From NCBI RefSeq assembly GCF_000526375.1, contig NZ_JAFY01000002.1, positions 186,001 through 250,000 on the forward strand: a DNA stretch of 64,000 nt, in the 5' to 3' direction. Of the stretch, positions 7,896-16,302 are shown piece by piece (positions within the stretch are counted from its first letter, which is position 1; each line of letters opens with the position of its first letter). The stretch comes from Aminiphilus circumscriptus DSM 16581 (lineage in GTDB: Bacteria; Synergistota; Synergistia; Synergistales; Aminiphilaceae). Position numbers and translations under genes: made by a program. The notes below the pieces were generated by a model. It worked only from the letters and a program-made list of their open reading frames with translations, searched no databases and was not told the DNA's origin.

Positions 7896-9518
7896 CTACT
7901 TCTTCGGTTCGAGCTTCACGAGGCTCGTGGCATTCTGAGCGAAGTAGAAGAGGGGGCCGTTCTCCGCGGGAACCCGGACGAAGTTGGTGTATTTGTCCGT
8001 GCGGTACGCCTCGTAGACCTTGTTGTAGTACATGATCACGTAGGGAGCATCCTCATAGAGAATGGCCTGCATCTGGTCCACGATCCGCTTCCGTTCCGCC
8101 AGATCCACCGCGGTGGCCTGTTTTTCGTAGAGTGCGTCGTACTCGGGGTTGCTGTAGAAGCAGTCGCTCATGTTGCCGATCTCGCTGGTGAGCATGACGC
8201 TGAGGATGTAGCTGGGGTCGAGATTGGAGGTCCAGCCCCAGATGAAGAGATCGAAGTCGGCGCTGCCGCCGCCCATGAGATCGATGAGCACGCCCTCGTC
8301 CATGATCTCGATGTTCACCTCGATGCCCACGTCGGCGAACATCTTCTTCATGAGCTGGCTGGATTTGACGTAGTGGTCATAGTTGGAGAGGACGGCAAAA
8401 CGGAAACTCAGACGGTTGCCGTCCTTGTCCTGCCGGATGCCGTCCTTGCCGACGGCATAGCCCGCCTCGTCGAGGAGCGCCTTGGCCTTCTCGGGGGAGA
8501 AGGCCCGGAGGAGCGACTCGGGAACCTCGTAGTGCCAGTCCGGCTGGGAGGGGGGAATGAGCGTCGTGCCGGGGCTCGCGGAGCCCATCTTGGAGAAGTT
8601 CACCAGTTTTTTCTTGTCCAGGGCGTAGTCCATGGCCTGGCGGATCCGCTTGTCCAGGAGCAGCTTGTTGCCCTTCGACTTCTCGGACTGCCAGCAGTTG
8701 AAGCCCAGCTCGGTGAAACTCCGCTCGTCCGAATGGAGAACCTCGATGTTCGGATCGTTCCGAAGGGTCTCCACCTGGTTGGGATTGATGTCCAGGGCGG
8801 CGTCGATCTCACCGGTCTTGATGGCCTGCACCATGGCGTCCTTGTTGGCGAAGAGGATGAAGATGAGTTTGTCGATCTTCGGCGCCCCGCCGTAGTAGTT
8901 CTTGTTGGCCCTGAGGACGAGGCTGTCCTTTTCCTTCCACTCCTCCACGATGAAGGGACCGCTTCCCACGGGAGCCTTGTTCGGGAACGTGGCGAGCTCC
9001 TCCTTGGAGAGCGTCTCCCACACATGCTTGGGAAGAATGGGCGCGGAGATCTGGAGCATGTTCGCCTTGGGGGCCTCGGTGAGCATCTCCACCGTGTCCG
9101 CGTCGACAAGGCGAATCTCCTTGATGCCCGCGAGCTGGGACGAATAGCCCAGACCGGCGCTCAGGTAGAGTTCGTAGCTGAACTTCACGTCCTCCGCGGT
9201 GAACGGCTTGCCGTCGGACCAGGTGATGCCCTTCCGGATCGTGAAGGTCCAGGTCAGACCGTCCTCGGAGATCTTCCAGCTCTCGGCGGCCTTGCCGACG
9301 GCGGAAAGATCGTCCGCGACGCCGATGAGCGGATCGTAGATCAGCTTGAACAGATCTCCCGCGTAGGCCGAATAGGCCGCGAGAGGGCTCAGGCTGTCCG
9401 TCTCGTTGGGATAACCGATGCGGTACACCGCCTCCTCCGCGAAGACAGGCAGGGCGCTGCCCAAAAGCAGTGCCACCAGCGTACACAGGACGAGAAACGG
9501 GTTGTTCGTCTTCCTCAT
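7896..9518 (-). CDS. Peptide ABC transporter substrate-binding protein (DppA/OppA-like)
   Basis: Periplasmic solute-binding protein of 540 residues, family 5 (SBP_bac_5). A signal peptide is clear: positively charged MRKTNN, a hydrophobic core, then PVFAEEA. Family motifs include TFTIRKGITWSDGKPFTAEDVKFSYE near residue 90 and, further on, VGSGPFIVEEW. No lipobox cysteine is visible, so it is probably soluble in the periplasm. It is the first gene of the operon and the one nearest the promoter at 9698-9726. Confidence 0.93.
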   Translation of the reverse strand: MRKTNNPFLVLCTLVALLLGSALPVFAEEAVYRIGYPNETDSLSPLAAYSAYAGDLFKLIYDPLIGVADDLSAVGKAAESWKISEDGLTWTFTIRKGITWSDGKPFTAEDVKFSYELYLSAGLGYSSQLAGIKEIRLVDADTVEMLTEAPKANMLQISAPILPKHVWETLSKEELATFPNKAPVGSGPFIVEEWKEKDSLVLRANKNYYGGAPKIDKLIFILFANKDAMVQAIKTGEIDAALDINPNQVETLRNDPNIEVLHSDERSFTELGFNCWQSEKSKGNKLLLDKRIRQAMDYALDKKKLVNFSKMGSASPGTTLIPPSQPDWHYEVPESLLRAFSPEKAKALLDEAGYAVGKDGIRQDKDGNRLSFRFAVLSNYDHYVKSSQLMKKMFADVGIEVNIEIMDEGVLIDLMGGGSADFDLFIWGWTSNLDPSYILSVMLTSEIGNMSDCFYSNPEYDALYEKQATAVDLAERKRIVDQMQAILYEDAPYVIMYYNKVYEAYRTDKYTNFVRVPAENGPLFYFAQNATSLVKLEPKK

Positions 9519-9697
9519 GTCATCACGCTCCTTCGGTCTTCATCCACAACATCCGCACCGCCACTCCGCCGCGTCAACGCTGCCGATCTCGTCTCTTGCC
9601 GTCGCCTGTCCAGGCCCCACGCATGGCATGCACAATAGACGGACCATCACTCATCACGGCAAAACATGCCTTTTTCATGAAACACCGCCGCGGCACG

Positions 9698-9726
9698 ACT
9701 ATACCACGCCGCAAGAGGGGCGACAA
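9698..9726 (-). promoter_or_regulatory. Promoter of the dpp operon
   Basis: TTGTCG (9721-9726) and TATAGT (9698-9703) on the minus strand are 17 bp apart; the -10 matches consensus in five of six positions. It leaves a leader of about 170 nt before the binding-protein gene, in which no known riboswitch was recognised. Confidence 0.55.
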
Positions 9727-9770
9727 ACCAGATCTTTCGCAGAGCCTTCCACATAAAAACAGTGCTTGCG

Positions 9771-11072
9771 TCAAAGAACTCCGTGCATGCGCAATCCCAG
9801 CAGAAGAATCGTCGCGGGAGCCAGGTACTTCACCAGGATGGTGATGTAGGTACGCAACCCCGGGGAGAGGACGTTCGCTTCGGCGAAAAAGCGGGGAAGT
9901 CCCCAAGACCATCCCACGAAAAGGGAGAGAAGGAGCCCCCCGAGAATGAGCAGATTGTTCAGGAGCGTGTCCGCCGCCTCGAAGAAGGGCATGGACCAGG
10001 CCGCCACGCAACCGATGGAGAACATGACCGCCCCCACCAGGTACACCGCTTTCCGCCGGGACATGCCGAACTCCTCCATATAGGCCGCCACCACCGCCTC
10101 CGCGCCTCCGAGCCAGGAGGAGAGCGCCGCCAGATAGAAGAGCACGTAGAAGAGAACGCCGAAGAGCGTGCCGTAGGGCATCTTGTTGAAGACGTTCGGC
10201 ATGGTGACGAAGGTCAGCCCAGGCCCGCCCGCGGGCTCAAGGCCGAAGGAGAAGACCGCGGGGAAGATGACCAGACCCGCGAGAAACCCCGCCAGCGTGA
10301 GCGCCGCGCCAATGTGGATCCCCTGCCGGACCAGGCTTTTTTCCTCCTGTCGGAGATAGCTTCCGAAGACGATGCCCGCCGCCATGGCGACGCCGATGGC
10401 GAAGAAGGCCTGGCCGATGCAGTCGTAAAAGGCCTGGGCGGTGAAATTGGCGAAATCCGGTTTCAGGTAGTAGGCCAGCCCCGCTCCGGCTCCGGGAAGC
10501 GTGACGGAGCGGAGGATCAGCAGGAGCAGCAGAACGAAGAGGGCGGGCATGCAGAAGGCATTCGCCCGTTCGAGCCCCTTGTTCAATCCCCTGGTGATGA
10601 TGAGGACCACGAGGACCACCGTGACGGCCATCCAGGCGATCACCTCCGGCGTGTTGCCGATGAAGGCGCCGAAGTACTCGCCGATCTCGGCGGGGGCCAT
10701 GTTCCGGAAGGTGCCCGCGCCGGTCTTGAAGATGTACGCCGTGACCCATCCCGCCACGGGCATGGTGTATCCCAGCAAAAGCTGCATGGCGAAGACGTTC
10801 ATGTACCCGTTCAGCGTCCATCCCTTCCCCTTGCCCAGAATGCGGTAGGCGCCGACGGGGTTTCTCTGGGAGGCGCTTCCCAGGCTCAGTTCCAGAATGA
10901 AGAGCGGAATGGCGAGGAGAAAGATCACCGCCACGTAGAAGAGAAGAAAAACGCCGCCGCCGTACTTCCCCACGAGATAGGGAAAGCGCCACAGGCTGCC
11001 GATGCCGATGGCGAACCCGATGGCGGAAAGAAAAAATCCGAGTTTCGAGGAAAACCGTTCCCGCTCTGCCAT
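9771..11072 (-). CDS. Sodium:neurotransmitter symporter (NSS) family amino-acid transporter
   Basis: Integral membrane protein of 433 residues with about eleven helices. The unwound first helix is recognisable (AIGFAIGIGSLWRFPY), as is the later AFFAIGVAMAAGIVFGSY. It should import an amino acid with sodium. The start at 11072 is preferred over an ATG two codons upstream because GGAGAG lies about 8 nt from the former but only 2 nt from the latter. It is downstream of the amino-acid dehydrogenase with a 77-bp gap. Oddity: where LeuT has the sodium-ligand Asn in helix 1 (GLGN), this protein has Ser (GIGS). Confidence 0.9.
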   Translation of the reverse strand: MAERERFSSKLGFFLSAIGFAIGIGSLWRFPYLVGKYGGGVFLLFYVAVIFLLAIPLFILELSLGSASQRNPVGAYRILGKGKGWTLNGYMNVFAMQLLLGYTMPVAGWVTAYIFKTGAGTFRNMAPAEIGEYFGAFIGNTPEVIAWMAVTVVLVVLIITRGLNKGLERANAFCMPALFVLLLLLILRSVTLPGAGAGLAYYLKPDFANFTAQAFYDCIGQAFFAIGVAMAAGIVFGSYLRQEEKSLVRQGIHIGAALTLAGFLAGLVIFPAVFSFGLEPAGGPGLTFVTMPNVFNKMPYGTLFGVLFYVLFYLAALSSWLGGAEAVVAAYMEEFGMSRRKAVYLVGAVMFSIGCVAAWSMPFFEAADTLLNNLLILGGLLLSLFVGWSWGLPRFFAEANVLSPGLRTYITILVKYLAPATILLLGLRMHGVL

Positions 11073-11149
11073 GCTCATCTCTCCTTTACCCTCTCCGGAA
11101 AATCGCTCCGTGCCGCCGCACGCCGCCTCGGGAATGCGGCCTCTCGCTC

Positions 11150-12484
11150 TCACTCGCCGTAGACGTCGCGCTCCACCGAGCGGTAGGCGTGCTCCGTGGG
11201 AGTGACGCCCTCGCGGCGTGCGCCGTTCAGGTTCTCCCAGGTCTGTTCCGTGCAGAGCTTTCCCACGTTCTCCATGAGCCGCTCCCGGCTCGCCCTCTCC
11301 TGGTGGACATATTCCTCGTATCCCGCCATCACTCCCGCGATGTTGTGCACCCACTCCACCTGATAGAGAATACCCCGCTCCGCGATCCGGGCCGCGAGGG
11401 CATATTCTTCTTCCTGGCTGGACGCCTTGAGGACGTTGTTTGCGGGACCCATGATCATTCGGAACTTCAGCTCCGGAATGTTGTGCGCGTCAAGGATCCC
11501 CCCCACCGCGGCGGGGGCGAAGATGTCAGCCTCGACGCCCAGGATAGCCTCGGGCTCCACCACCCGGACGGCCCCCTCGGGGGACGCGGCGACGAGTTTC
11601 CGCACCGCCTCCGGATCCCGGTCGCAGACGACGAGTCTGGCGCCGTCGGCGAGAAAATCCTCCGCCAGAGGAAACCCCACGGCACCGAGTCCCTGCACGA
11701 CGACGGTCTTTTCCTTCAGGCTTTCGGAGCCCCAGAGGAAACGGGCCCCCTGCTTCACTGCCATGTGGGCGCCGTGCGCCGTGGGCGTGCCGGTGGGCCC
11801 CAGCGGTCCCTTCGGCCCACCGGTGATGTGGAAGGAGAAATGTGCCTTCATCACGTCCGCGAGCTCCGGAGGAAAGCGCATGTCCGGCCCGGTGGTGTTC
11901 CGCGTCCGGTCGTTGGCATAGGCGAGGAACCCCACCTGATCCAGATTTTCCAGGTCCACGGGCTCCATCTGCACCGTCACCTTGCATCCCCCCATGGGAA
12001 GACTGGCGGCGACGTTCTTGAACGTCATTCCCCGTCCGAGGTTCATGCCGTCGACGAAGACGTCGATTTCGTCCTCTCCGGGCTCGTGGCGCCGGATTCC
12101 TCCCATGAACAGGCTGGAATGGAGATTGTTCACGCCGCGTTTGTCGCTGTGGATGTGGTTGACGAAGCGGATGTCCATCTCCTCGTGGTAGTAGCAGTCG
12201 AGAAGAATGTGCCGTCCCTTGCGCATGAGTTCCATGATCTGCCGGAGGTGTTCCTCCAGGCCGTGCTTTGCGAAGAGTGCCCGGGTCTCCCCGGAATTCC
12301 GGTACACCCCCTCGGTGGGACAGAGCGTGAAGAGCGTGAAGGAGCGGTTGTACTCCCGAAAGGGCGTGTCTCTGTCCCATTCCCGGGCGGAAAAGAGCGA
12401 AAAGTGATCCTTCCTCCAGTCATAGGCAATCTTGAGATGGGTCAATCCCTCTCGGCGCAGCACTTCGAAAACGCTTTTCCTCAT
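11150..12484 (-). CDS. Glu/Leu/Phe/Val dehydrogenase-family enzyme
   Basis: NAD(P)-dependent amino-acid dehydrogenase of 444 residues, expected to deaminate an amino acid to a 2-oxo acid. The N-terminal catalytic domain carries FKNVAASLPMGGCK, corresponding to the lysine-containing loop (usually GGGK or GGAK), and the C-terminal Rossmann domain has GLGAVGFPLAEDF with an acidic residue after it (VVCDRD), suggesting NAD preference. GPANNVL matches the family's substrate loop. It is about 80 residues longer than typical leucine dehydrogenases. The ATG at 12484 has GGAGG at about 8 nt; a TTG one codon upstream is less likely. The NSS transporter gene follows, so import and deamination of one amino acid are probably coupled. 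The substrate cannot be read from sequence. Confidence 0.85.
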   Translation of the reverse strand: MRKSVFEVLRREGLTHLKIAYDWRKDHFSLFSAREWDRDTPFREYNRSFTLFTLCPTEGVYRNSGETRALFAKHGLEEHLRQIMELMRKGRHILLDCYYHEEMDIRFVNHIHSDKRGVNNLHSSLFMGGIRRHEPGEDEIDVFVDGMNLGRGMTFKNVAASLPMGGCKVTVQMEPVDLENLDQVGFLAYANDRTRNTTGPDMRFPPELADVMKAHFSFHITGGPKGPLGPTGTPTAHGAHMAVKQGARFLWGSESLKEKTVVVQGLGAVGFPLAEDFLADGARLVVCDRDPEAVRKLVAASPEGAVRVVEPEAILGVEADIFAPAAVGGILDAHNIPELKFRMIMGPANNVLKASSQEEEYALAARIAERGILYQVEWVHNIAGVMAGYEEYVHQERASRERLMENVGKLCTEQTWENLNGARREGVTPTEHAYRSVERDVYGE

Positions 12485-12690
12485 CAAACTCCCTCCTCGA
12501 CGTCGTCGGATTCGCTCCTTGCGGAACTCCGGTGCAGCAGAATCATCCTCGCTTCAACCATTCCGGCGGCACCGCCCGGAAAAAGCGGAAAACACCGCCG
12601 GTCTCCGCGCCGCACCGCCGAGGGCGGCCGGCGACAAAAAAAGCATGAAGGGAGGACTGCTCCGTCATTCCGCGAAAGAATGTGCTGTCG

Positions 12691-12719
12691 ATGGTATTTT
12701 TCACTAAAGTGATTGTCAA
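12691..12719 (-). promoter_or_regulatory. Promoter of the dehydrogenase-transporter unit with internal palindrome
   Basis: TTGACA (12714-12719) and TACCAT (12691-12696) on the minus strand are spaced by 17 bp. The spacer holds the inverted repeat TCACT-AA-AGTGA (12701-12712), a good candidate operator. A leader of about 200 nt follows before the dehydrogenase start. Confidence 0.55.
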
Positions 12720-12847
12720 GCGGCGATGCATGGCGCTTTTGGTTCATCCAAAGGAAGAAAGGAACACGATCTCTGCGCACCGCCGAAGCGGAGCGAGAAC
12801 AGCGGGAGCACGACACCGGAACATGCCGCTGCCTGAGAAAAGGCGAT

Positions 12848-12990
12848 CCGTGGTTGCCGTATCCGAGGGAGCAGGGTTCCCGATGGCGATGCCCATGCCC
12901 ATGGAGGCCGTGTTGCCGTATCTGAGGGAGGAACAGGTTTCCTATGGCGATGCGCGTGCCCATGGAGACCGTGTGGTCGTCTCCATGGGC
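12848..12990. repeat. Imperfect 60-bp tandem repeat ending in a hairpin
   Basis: Two units of about 60 bp start at 12848 and 12908, each opening with GTTGCCGTATC-GAGGGAG and ending with a CCCATGGAG block; a partial third unit starts at 12969. The end forms a perfect 12-bp stem: GCCCATGGAGAC (12958-12969) with GTCTCCATGGGC (12979-12990). No reading frame here looks real. Confidence 0.7.
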
Positions 12991-13068
12991 AGACAGGGAC
13001 CGGGACAGAGACAAGGGACAAAGACTGGGAGCCGAAGAGAACAAGAAAAAGGCACCGGCGCACAAACG

Positions 13069-13098
13069 AAGCGGGGCGTGCTTGCGCACGCCCCGCTT
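13069..13098 (-). terminator. Terminator hairpin after the first two-component operon
   Basis: AAGCGGGGCGTGC and GCACGCCCCGCTT form a perfect 13-bp stem with a 4-nt loop, about 110 nt beyond the kinase stop. The minus-strand tail (CGTTTGTG) is only moderately T-rich. Confidence 0.6.
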
Positions 13099-13205
13099 CG
13101 GAAATAGTCCGGCAGTCCTCGGTGGAACACGCGGCCCATCCCGTATCGGGTGCGCCGGGCACTCGCCTGCTCTGGAACGGATGCCGAAAAACGGCCCGAA
13201 GTGTC

Positions 13206-14594
13206 TCAGGCGCGACGTTCCGCGTCGCGCCGCACCTCTCTCGGAAGGACGATTTCCACGAGCAAACCGCCTCCGGAAGCGAGGGAAGCCCGGATGGAAC
13301 CTCCGTGCCGTTCCACGGCGCGCTTGGCGATGGCGAGGCCAAGGCCCACGCCGCCGCTCCGCCGGTCCCGGGCGGCATCGCTCCGGTAGAAGGGTTGGAA
13401 GATGCGCTGCAGCTCCTGTTCCTCCACGCCCGGACCGTGGTCCCGGACGGACAGGACGATGCGGGATCCCGTCTCTTTGAGCTCGACCTCCACGGCGGTC
13501 CCCGGCGCGGTGTGGCGCAGGGCGTTGCGCACCACATTTTCCAGCGCGCTCGCCAGAAGCGCCTCGTCTCCGGAAATGACCAGATCAATGGGCAGATCTC
13601 CCACGAGGACGCGCTTTCCCTCGTTTTCCGCCTCGAAGGAAGCGTCTCCGGCGACGCGTTCCACCAGAAGGGAAAGATCCACGGGAGCATGCGGTTCGTC
13701 GCTGTTCATCTCCTCCGCCCGGAACAGGGCCAGGAGATGGCCGATCATGTCGTTCATGCGCGCCGCCTCGAGCTCCACCCGATCGAGGAACAGGTTTACC
13801 TCGGGGGTCGCGCCGTTTCTGGCGAGGGTGAGCGCCACGTCGAGGCGTTGAAGCGGCGAGCGAAGCTCGTGGGAGATATCCCCCAAAAGACGGCGCTGGG
13901 AGGTGAGAAGGGCTTCGATGTGTTCCGCCATGCCGTTGAAGGCCAATCCGAGACGTGCGATCTCGCCCCCCCCCTCCAGAACGATCTCCGGAGCCCGTGC
14001 GGCAAAATCCCCTTCGGCAAGGCGGTGGGTGGTGCGCTCGAGCTCCCGGATGGGAACAGTGATGTGTCGGACGAAGACGAAACAGAGGAGCGCTCCCGCA
14101 GCCATGGAGAGCAGAAGCATTCGGGACGGGCCGGGAAAGCGAGGGGGTTTTCCGAAGGGATGGAACACCGCGACGAGGTGTTGTCTCTCCCCATTGGACG
14201 CCCTGTCCCCAAAGGGAACGGTCACGAAAAAAGAGCCCCGGTCCAGGTGCTGCACGCCATGGGAGGAAGCCGCCTCAAGCTGGAGCCGCACCTGTTCCGG
14301 CAGAGGTGGGCGGAATCCTTCCTCCGCGGGGAGGTGGAACTCCGCACTGTTCGCCTCCTCCGCCTCGTCCAGATAGGACGACAGGGCCGCCAGATCTCCG
14401 CTCCGGAGCAGGTGCGCCGCAGTCCGCGCGACCGAGAGAGCCACCCATTCCATGTGCCGCTCTATGTGGGGAGGAATGCCCACGCGCTCCGCCGGGCGGT
14501 ACAACAGGGAGGATATCTCGAAGACCACCACGGGGAAGAATACTACCGCTAACGCACCCAGATAGAGCTTCCAGAAAAGAGGAAATCCTCTCAC
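13206..14594 (-). CDS. Sensor histidine kinase (CpxA-like), system 1
   Basis: Membrane sensor kinase of 462 residues: a first helix near residues 6-28, a periplasmic sensing region of about 130 residues, a second helix near residues 158-178, a HAMP linker (HITVPIRELERTTHRLAEGDF), the phosphoacceptor box DISHELRSPL (His242), and ATP-binding N, G1 and G2 boxes (ENVVRNALRHT, DHGPGV, GVGLGLAIAKRAVERHGG). The GTG start at 14594 overlaps the response-regulator stop (GTGA), so the pair is translationally coupled. The signal is unknown; CpxA relatives sense envelope stress. Confidence 0.92.
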   Translation of the reverse strand: MRGFPLFWKLYLGALAVVFFPVVVFEISSLLYRPAERVGIPPHIERHMEWVALSVARTAAHLLRSGDLAALSSYLDEAEEANSAEFHLPAEEGFRPPLPEQVRLQLEAASSHGVQHLDRGSFFVTVPFGDRASNGERQHLVAVFHPFGKPPRFPGPSRMLLLSMAAGALLCFVFVRHITVPIRELERTTHRLAEGDFAARAPEIVLEGGGEIARLGLAFNGMAEHIEALLTSQRRLLGDISHELRSPLQRLDVALTLARNGATPEVNLFLDRVELEAARMNDMIGHLLALFRAEEMNSDEPHAPVDLSLLVERVAGDASFEAENEGKRVLVGDLPIDLVISGDEALLASALENVVRNALRHTAPGTAVEVELKETGSRIVLSVRDHGPGVEEQELQRIFQPFYRSDAARDRRSGGVGLGLAIAKRAVERHGGSIRASLASGGGLLVEIVLPREVRRDAERRA

Positions 14595-15334
14595 GATGCA
14601 TCCGCCTTTCCGGAACAACCGTCCTCTCCGGGAAAAGCGTACACGTATCCTTCACTCCGCACGGTGTGGATCCGCTCGGTTCCGTCACTGTAGGGACCAA
14701 GTTTTTTCCGGAGACGGCTCATGTGCACGCCAAGGCTACGGTCAAAGGGAGAATGGCGCCTTCCGAGCACGTCCCGGGAAAGGCGCTCCAGGGAAACCAA
14801 TCTTCCCGCCGAGACGAGAAGGGTCTCCAGAAGACGGAATTCCGTTCCCGTAAGCGCCACGGGAACACCGCCGACCTTCACGGAGCGTGCGCCGGGACGA
14901 CATTCGAGATCGCCCACGACAAGCAGTTCCTCCTCGCGACCACGAAGCACCCCCGGCACGTCTTCGTTCCGCCGCTCCGTCCGGCGCAGAACGGCCCGGA
15001 TCCGCGCCGCGAGCTCCCGGGTGTGAAAGGGTTTGGGGATATAATCGTCCGCCCCCAGCTCGAATCCGACGATGCGGTCCACGTGATCCGTCCTCGCCGT
15101 GAGGAACAGCACGGGGAGGTCCGTCCTGTTCCGGACCTCCCGAAGCACCTCGAATCCGTCGCATCCGGGAAGCATCACATCCAGAACCATCACGTCGTAC
15201 TTTCCCGAAAGGGCCTCCCGAATACCCGCGATGCCGTCGTGCACATGCCGGAAGGCAAATCCCTCCCGCTCGAAATAAGCCTCGAGAAGTTCGCAGAGCT
15301 CCATATCGTCGTCCACGACGAGAATGCGCTTCAT
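14591..15334 (-). CDS. OmpR-family response regulator (CpxR-like), system 1
   Basis: Regulator of 247 residues: a receiver domain with the acidic pocket DDD (8-10), phosphorylation site Asp52 in VLDVMLPG and TAR switch residue, then an OmpR-type winged helix (LTGTEFRLLETLL, SLGVHMSRLRKKLG, GYVYAFP). AGGAGG precedes the ATG at 15334. It is cotranscribed with the adjacent kinase. Ten-base direct repeats about 110-140 bp upstream (15445-15474) look like its own binding site. Confidence 0.93.
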   Translation of the reverse strand: MKRILVVDDDMELCELLEAYFEREGFAFRHVHDGIAGIREALSGKYDVMVLDVMLPGCDGFEVLREVRNRTDLPVLFLTARTDHVDRIVGFELGADDYIPKPFHTRELAARIRAVLRRTERRNEDVPGVLRGREEELLVVGDLECRPGARSVKVGGVPVALTGTEFRLLETLLVSAGRLVSLERLSRDVLGRRHSPFDRSLGVHMSRLRKKLGPYSDGTERIHTVRSEGYVYAFPGEDGCSGKADAS

Positions 15335-15444
15335 GTTTTTTCCTCCTTCACCGTCCCTCTTCGGACCATCCGCTCTCATGCCGCGTCTCCCTTTGAGTTT
15401 TCGGTTGTAGCAATGAAAAGGCGCATCCTCAAGATTATTTGTAT

Positions 15445-15474
15445 TTCTTCGCGATTCTTTGCGATTTCATAACG
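15445..15474. promoter_or_regulatory. Ten-bp-phased direct repeats, probable response-regulator site
   Basis: TTCTTCGCGA, TTCTTTGCGA and TTTCATAACG follow one another with an exact 10-bp period. Tandem direct repeats at one helical turn are the usual binding pattern of OmpR/CpxR-family dimers. They sit between the divergent regulator gene and the small-protein gene, so either could be controlled. Confidence 0.6.
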
Positions 15475-15586
15475 CTTCTTGTCGAGCTCTTTTCTCCCAG
15501 CCTCCGAGAAGGGAAATAGACGGTATGTCGCTTCCGGAGCGCGGCACCGCAAAGATCATGTTTCTTCAAAAGGAGGTGTGTGCTAC

Positions 15587-16081
15587 ATGAGTGTGAGCGG
15601 AATCACCGGCAGTAGCGACACAAGTAGCATTTCCGAACTACTCCGCCTGGCACAATTGAATGCTCAGCACGTGGAAACGAATTCCACGGAAACGGAAGAG
15701 GATGACGTAACCCTGTCCGGCCCGGGGGAACTCCTGAGCAAACTGCGACAACTCCAGGAGGAGGACCCCGAACAGTTCAAAATCGTTGCCAAGGAACTCG
15801 CGGAACAACTTCAAACTATGGCGGACGAGATGGGCGGCACCGAAGGCGAGATGCTTTCCTCCTTCGCGTCGGATCTCCTGACGGCGAGCGAAACGGGAGA
15901 TCTTTCCGCCATGCGTCCCAAGCCGCCTCAGGGAGGCGGTATGCCTCCGGGCGGAACCTACGGCATGGAGAACGGCAAGGTCGTCATGAATAACGATACG
16001 GAGGACGAAAACAGCTTCCAGACCCTCGGCGCCATTTTCGCAGCACTGTCCGACGAACTCGACGACATGCTCAACGCATAA
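15587..16081 (+). CDS. Small acidic hypothetical protein
   Basis: Protein of 164 residues with no signal peptide or membrane helix. It has a Ser/Thr-rich start (SVSGITGSSDTSSISE), an amphipathic helical segment (LLSKLRQLQEEDPEQFKIVAKELAEQLQTMADEM), a Gly/Pro-rich linker (PPQGGGMPPGG) and a helical acidic end. The EDPEQFK type segment occurs in uncharacterised bacterial proteins, but no function is known to me. AGGAGG lies about 10 nt before the ATG. It is upstream of the FliD-like gene on the same strand and could be a secreted or envelope partner of it; this is only positional inference. Confidence 0.75.
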   Translation: MSVSGITGSSDTSSISELLRLAQLNAQHVETNSTETEEDDVTLSGPGELLSKLRQLQEEDPEQFKIVAKELAEQLQTMADEMGGTEGEMLSSFASDLLTASETGDLSAMRPKPPQGGGMPPGGTYGMENGKVVMNNDTEDENSFQTLGAIFAALSDELDDMLNA

Positions 16082-16094
16082 TTCGTTTCCTGAA

Positions 16095-16137
16095 GGCTGT
16101 TCCCGGGGCGTTTCCGCGGAATGTCCCGAGAACAGCC
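16095..16137 (+). terminator. Inverted repeat after the small acidic protein gene
   Basis: GGCTGTTCCCGGG (16095-16107) pairs with CCCGAGAACAGCC (16125-16137) with one mismatch. There is no T-run, so it may attenuate rather than end transcription before the FliD-like gene. Confidence 0.45.
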
Positions 16138-16302
16138 CTGAGTGATGAGAGACTTCGACACCGTCGGGAAAATGAAGAAACTCTGCTCGCTGCGGGCTGC
16201 CTCATCGGCTTCCTGCGGGCAATTCCGCAAGGAAGCCGTTCTCGTCTTCCTTTGTCCCGCTCATAAGAGGAATGCAAGCAGGTTTTTCAAGGAGGAAAAG
16301 CC

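Larger units (their letters stand above)
12485..13205. other. Long intergenic region between dehydrogenase and histidine kinase
   Basis: No gene is supported here. The region contains the dehydrogenase leader and promoter, a two-unit 60-bp tandem repeat, a 12-bp-stem hairpin and the kinase operon terminator, described separately. Confidence 0.6.

Noticed and set aside
12848-12990. CRISPR array
   Set aside because: Only two and a half adjacent units without spacers; no cas genes.
13122-14552. Long plus-strand open frame across the system 1 histidine kinase
   Set aside because: It is the antisense shadow of a gene with clear kinase motifs; GC-rich third positions keep such frames open.
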